This document shows, piece by piece, positions 59,338-64,000 of a DNA stretch of 64,000 nt (position 1 is its first letter; each line of letters starts with the position of its first letter). Origin of the DNA: Epiperipatus broadwayi (lineage: Eukaryota > Onychophora > Udeonychophora > Euonychophora > Peripatidae); assembly GCA_028023455.1 (NCBI GenBank), contig JAQFVV010012446.1:5025501-5089500 (forward strand), given 5' to 3'. Both the position numbers and the translations under genes were made by a program. A model generated the notes under the pieces. The model made no database searches. It was not told the origin of the DNA and was given only the letters and a program-made list of their open reading frames with translations.

Positions 59338-59697
59338 TATTTCACTATCTTCATTGGTTAATAAAATTTAAAAAACCAGATTTGTAAAGAAAATGTATTC
59401 TAGAGAATTTTTAATTTTGTTAATATAAATTAGAAAAAAAATCATGATAAATATCAAAAATATTAATCACAAAGTGTTACATCTCCCATTCTATAATATT
59501 TTATGGCAATATATCTTTCTTGGCAAGATAATTAATTTGGATTATTTCTTGTATAGCTGACAAACCTTATTTATATATTTAATTGATTAATTAATAACAG
59601 TTATGGTGCTTAACTTTGATGTATATAACAATCATAATTATTAAAATCAATGCTAATAGTGTATAGACATGATGCATACATTTACATAAGGATATAC
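59338..59697. repeat. Diverged duplication, copy B (distal part)
   Basis: Matches 5806-6465 without the 5943-6231 insertion; alignment ends at AAGGATATAC. Confidence 0.8.
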
Positions 59698-60477
59698 TTT
59701 TTGGTTACAATTCTTTTTCCGAGTGGGGGTGGATGCTTGAAAATAATTTTTTAATCAGCAAAAACACAAAAGTAAATTTGGATTTAATATTAAGAAAAAC
59801 AATTATGTCAACCAAAAAAATCAAAATTCAAAACAAGTCCCAAAGTTGATTCTCTTTTTTCAGCGCTGTTAAAATAATTGACTATTTTTGTTGCCTTTTT
59901 GTTAATAATTACAGTACAAATTCCCCCCCCTTCCCCGCTCAAAAAGCTGTTTCTTGTAGTAGCCAAAAAAAAAAAAAAAAGGCTAATTCAAACATAATCT
60001 AAATAAAAGTGATAACAAGTTGTGTTTTAAAAAAAAAGTAAAATTAATAATAATAAAAACCATTTAGTCAAGTCAAAAAAAAATAAAAGAAAAGAAAGAT
60101 AGAATTAAGTTCTAAACAAGTCGCAAATAATTGTATTCTATTTTTTCGGCAGTGGGATTCAAACTAATTTTTTTGACGTGAAACGGTCCGAAGTTTTCAA
60201 ATGATAAAAAGAAAAAAATACAATTAGCAAAATTTGTTGAAAAAATATCAGGTTCCAACAAAAAACTCACAAAAAGTAAGAAAATGAATATCAAAATTTG
60301 TTTAATAATAAAGAAATCATGTTGTAAATGAAATAAAAATTATTTGTTTAATCAATATTAGAAAAAAAAAAAACGTATAAAAAAAAAAAGTTGTGGCGGC
60401 CCAGTAACGTTATATTTCATTGATTTTGTCTAGCATCAATGCTCCAAGCGGCTTTGCCCGGATTTCAGGCTTTTACC
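59698..60477. other. No gene seen
   Basis: Rich in A-, C- and T-runs; a GC-richer patch at 60390-60480 (GTTGTGGCGGCCCAG, CAAGCGGCTTTGCCCGG) is not assigned. Confidence 0.4.
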
Positions 60478-62205
60478 GATAATAATATAGTGGGAGAAAT
60501 GAAAGGAGGTTTTCGATCGGATAGGCATATAATAAATACTTTATTTGTAGTTATACAACTTGTGGATAAGAATAGGTATACAGGTAGATAGTTATATATG
60601 GTTTTATAGATATAGAGAAGGCGTATGATAGATTAAATAGAAATAGATTATGGATAAGTTTAATAATTTGAGAATGGATAGGGCTTCAGTAGATATTAAG
60701 AAATTATATGAAAATTATTATACATATCAATTAGGGAATATAGAATCAGTTAAAGTTAAAAATGGAGACTAAGGCAAGGATGCCCTGTGACGCCTATTTT
60801 GTTTTTGTTGTATTTGAGAGAAATAAAGAGAGCAATAGAAAGATTAGGAAGAGGGATAGAGATACCATTAATAGGTGGCAAGTGAATATATAACTTATCT
60901 GATCTTTTATTTGCAGATGTCTTTTTGTGCACAGAAAGAAGGGAAGATATGAAAGTTATGCTAAAGACATGTGCAAGGGTGGGTAAAGAGATGGGGATTA
61001 AGTTTAGTAAAGAAAAATCAAAAGCAATGATGATTAATACTGGGGAAAGAGAAGACAAAGACTTTTTATTAGGGGATGTAAAGTTAATTGTGGTGAATAG
61101 ATATAACTATTTGTGAATCTTCTCAAGTAATCAGAGAAATTGCTTGGATGAATGAAAGAAAAAATTGATAAATGAAGCAAAGAAAAGAAAGGGATTGATA
61201 AAGAAATTAACAGTGTTTTCTTATAATAAATATGATGTAGCTAGAATTATATGGAAGGGAATGGTGGTAGCAGGGTTAACATATGTGAATAATGCATTAT
61301 GTGTTAGTAAAGAAGTATTAGATTATTTGGAAAAAGTCCAAAGAGAAGTAGGAAGATATGCAGTAGATGCAGATGTGTGGACAGCACAGGAAGCAATTCA
61401 AGGAGAAATGGGATGGTCAAGTTTTTATATGAGAGATTCTAAAAGCAAAATGAAAATGTTTGGTAGATTGCAGTTAATTGATAATAAAAGAATAGCCAAA
61501 ATACTATTTAATTGGGTTATGAATAGAAGGCAGGCAACAAGATGGGTGTGATAATGTAATATGCAGAAGATTTAGATAAAGAATTTATGTCAGTATACAT
61601 ATACGAAAGGTGGTGATTGTGTTAAGAGAATTGTTGAGGGTTATAGTAGTATGAAATGGAATAGAAGAATAGATGCATTAATAAAGAATAGGGAGTTGGA
61701 GAGATGGAGAACTAGTATGGAGAGTAAAAAGAGTTTATATATATATAGAAGTAAACAGATTATGGGTGTGAGTTAATTTATGATAATAGCAAGGAAAGTA
61801 ATTTACTGTGTAAGGCTCTAATGGGATCTTTAGTAACAGGGGATTATACATGTAAATGAAAAAACATGGGTGATTTAGTCTGCAAGTTGTGTAAGGAAGG
61901 CATAGAAAATATTAGAGATCTTTTAATTAAATGTAAATGCCTGAAAGTAGAAAGGATACAAATAATAAAGTTGTAGAAGAATAAATATAAGGAAAGTGGG
62001 TTATTGATTTTTATGCTGGGTTTGGGAAAAGATAAGGGGGATTTAGATATAAAAGCCACGGAGTTGACAAAGATTATATTGTGGAATAGGGATGGAGCAG
62101 GGTATGGGAAAACTTAGGGGGGGGTGGAAAGAGAAGGGAAAGTGGCTAACAGGTTTCTCTGGGCATAGTTTCCCGACTCCGTATAAGGAGAAGTCACAGT
62201 GCATC
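60478..62205 (+). mobile_element. LINE copy 5, 5'-truncated
   Basis: Starts in RT upstream of motif A (GGFRSDRH) and runs through motif B/C (LFADVFLCTE with one Asp lost), the connection region with an open frame of 128 codons (61165-61551, TYVNNALCVSK and GEMGWSSF), the C-terminal knuckle (GDLVCKLCKEGIENI) and a tail GCATCACATCACAC ending near 62210. It has no hAT at the position hit in copy 4. Confidence 0.88.
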
Positions 62206-62209
62206 ACAT

Positions 62210-63426
62210 CACACTATGAACAGTATGTCTTGCTGTTATTTTATTGATGTACAAGAACGATTAACGTTGCAATGCCAATATATATTAAATAAGGCTTGAA
62301 GTCAGCTATTTAAAGATTGTTTTATCATTACCACCCTGTAGTGTGTGTATATATAATTTAATAATTTTTAGCGAATGTAATTAGTGAAAATATTTCACAT
62401 GGAAATTTCCGTTTATTATTTCATAATAAATCACAGACAGATGTTAATAAGACAGTTAGCTGTCAATATATTTTTGTGCTTAAAAGGAATTCTCTTGGGA
62501 GTGCTATTCTAGATCTTATATAAACAAATTTCTATGTATATATATTGTACCTGTATAAAATGGGAACGATGGGAAGATCATTATGTACACAGATTGAAAT
62601 ACCAATCTATCATGGAACAAAAATTGAATAAAGCATAAGAGAAAATAGGTATGCCCTATGAATTAAAGCATTTAAAATTATAATGGTGTAGAATGCCAAG
62701 GAGACAGAGACCCTTCAAAATCAACTCAAATATTCAAAGCTTATAATGATAAAAAAAAATATTGATGTAAAAAAAATAAACTATTTATATGCTCTGGTTT
62801 CAAATGCCCAGATTACACCAATACAACTGAAATTAAAATAACACCATATAATACTCAATTGTCCAATCACATTACTACTTTTACAATGCTTTATTTTCCA
62901 CCCTTTTCTATAGTTTACAGTTTCGATTGCCCCAGCAATCTTCTTCAGAACATTGTATCCATAATCTCAACTGTTACAATCAAATTTTAAAAACTACCAT
63001 TAAACTTTTAAAATAAATAATAATGAATACTAATTCTTATTGATGTTCCTTAAATTATAAGGACTCAAAATAATAACCAAATAATATAGATGTATGATGA
63101 ATATAAGTACAAGCTAAAATTGGTAATACTGTACCAATTAGCAAATTGCTCTAACAAAATAGGTGAATAAGGGTTGAGCAGATTTTCATAAATAAGATAG
63201 TCTAAAATTCATACTAATATAATATTTAAAATTTATTAATAAATTCATAATTGATATTTATTTTTAGTAAGCTATTTTAAAAGTTTAAAATGCTAAACTC
63301 AATAACTAAGAGAATTTTAGTTATAAAATCCACCAATAGCTTTGACATGAGTGGACACTCATAAAATGTTACATTAATTGCCACACATCAGTACAATGAT
63401 AATGTTCTTTTACTCACTAGGTGGTT
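62210..63426. other. No gene; one Penelope-like terminal motif
   Basis: On the minus strand near 62920-62985, CUGAAGA, A, the stem GAUUGC-UGGG-GCAAUC, GAAA and CUGUAAAC follow each other. It has hammerhead core elements and a perfect six-pair stem II but one extra base before it and no partner for stem I. The rest is AT-rich. Confidence 0.45.
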
Positions 63427-63632
63427 TTTATAATGGGCTTGGTAAAAGATAAGGGGGATTTAGATATAAAGGCCATAGAGTTGACAAAGATTATGTTGTG
63501 GAAATGGGATGGAGCAAAATATGGGAAAACATAGAGTGGGGAATGAAAAATAAAGTGGCTAACAGGTTTCTCTGGGCATAATTGCTGACAGATTTTTGAC
63601 TTCGTTTAAGAAAAAGCTACAGTACATCACAT
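63427..63632 (+). mobile_element. LINE 3' fragment
   Basis: About 200 bp of the 3' end of the copy 1-5 family (ATGGGCTTGGTAAAAGATAA, TTGACAAAGATTATG), ending in ACATCACATCACATCA. Confidence 0.88.
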
Positions 63633-63784
63633 CACATCATTCTAAAATATAGATTCTGACTGTTATACTTTGTAGTTATTTAGATAAATTAAATTTAAAA
63701 TTCCAATTTAATAATAATAATAGTAATGATAATTTATTTACAATAAATAATCATAAAAGGAATAAAATTAATGATATATTACAG

Positions 63785-64000
63785 GAACTAAAATTTAACA
63801 TGCTATACAAGAAGAGATCAAAAACGCAATATATGGGTAAGAGAACAAATAGGTGTTACTGATATTATTGAAAAAATTAAAAGCCTGAAGTGGAGTTCGG
63901 CTGGAAATGATAATAGATAGTCAATTAAAATTTTAGACTGGATTCAGGACATTTTAAAAGACCCAGAAAGAGACCACATGTGACATGCATGGATGAAATA
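63785..64000 (+). pseudogene. Second LINE family, C-terminal ORF2 fragment, cut by window end
   Basis: One frame gives REQIGVTDIIEKIKSLKWSS, AGNDNR, IKILDWI, DPERDHM and HAWMK, matching the blocks REQTxVxDIIxxIKxLKWxWAGHIxRxxDNRW...ILEW...KRxRGRPxxRWxDEI of animal LINEs and the minus-strand fragment at 27930-28310. Stops replace two residues. It continues past 64000. Confidence 0.7.

Overview
The window is AT-rich eukaryotic DNA with no long intact reading frame and no recognisable host gene. It has none of the features of a bacterial or phage sequence. The content (non-LTR retrotransposons, Penelope-like elements, Merlin, hAT and pogo-like DNA transposons, tRNA-derived SINE sequence, hammerhead-ribozyme repeats, long palindromes) points to an AT-rich metazoan. 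The C-terminal region of the main LINE reminds me of chelicerate LINEs, but that is from memory and I do not assign a taxon.

Layout. 1-6470 is one copy (A) of a diverged duplication whose second copy (B) lies at 50175-59697. Copy A was interrupted by a foldback element carrying hammerhead-like motifs and a tRNA-Val-derived SINE (4745-5660), and by a Penelope-like 3' tail (5943-6231). Copy B was interrupted by a TA-flanked pogo-like element (52317-53602) and by an LTR retrotransposon with a decayed gag (54600-59331). 7649-9230 is a broken Merlin transposon, 9358-9808 a hAT MITE, 11341-11845 a tandem ribozyme-like repeat, 13498-15380 a terminal-inverted-repeat element full of minisatellite arrays, and 17627-17822 a small foldback repeat with a hammerhead.

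19395-25925 holds three 5'-truncated copies, head to tail on the minus strand, of one LINE family; the first was hit twice by hammerhead-bearing elements, each flanked by an 11-12 bp target-site duplication. 27.9-37.9 kb is AT-rich DNA with long palindromes, a cluster of decayed hammerhead repeats (33.2-35.5 kb), LINE tails and a Penelope 3' fragment. 39290-44965 is the most complete LINE (SGNH-esterase ORF1, AP-endonuclease, reverse transcriptase, C-terminal CCHC-like knuckle), split by a 1200-bp hAT element with an 8-bp duplication. 46.3-47.5 kb holds a hammerhead-like repeat and a Penelope GIY-YIG endonuclease remnant. The right end holds a fifth LINE copy, a short LINE tail and the start of a second LINE family running off the window.

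The most notable content is at least three sequence-distinct families of small repeats carrying type I hammerhead ribozyme architecture, arranged as partial tandem units or inverted pairs, as described for Penelope-like terminal repeats and animal retrozymes. The best pair (19904-19962 minus, 20662-20720 plus) has a complete conserved core, and the 1083-bp unit holding both moved as one piece into a LINE. Nothing in the window forms a host pathway.
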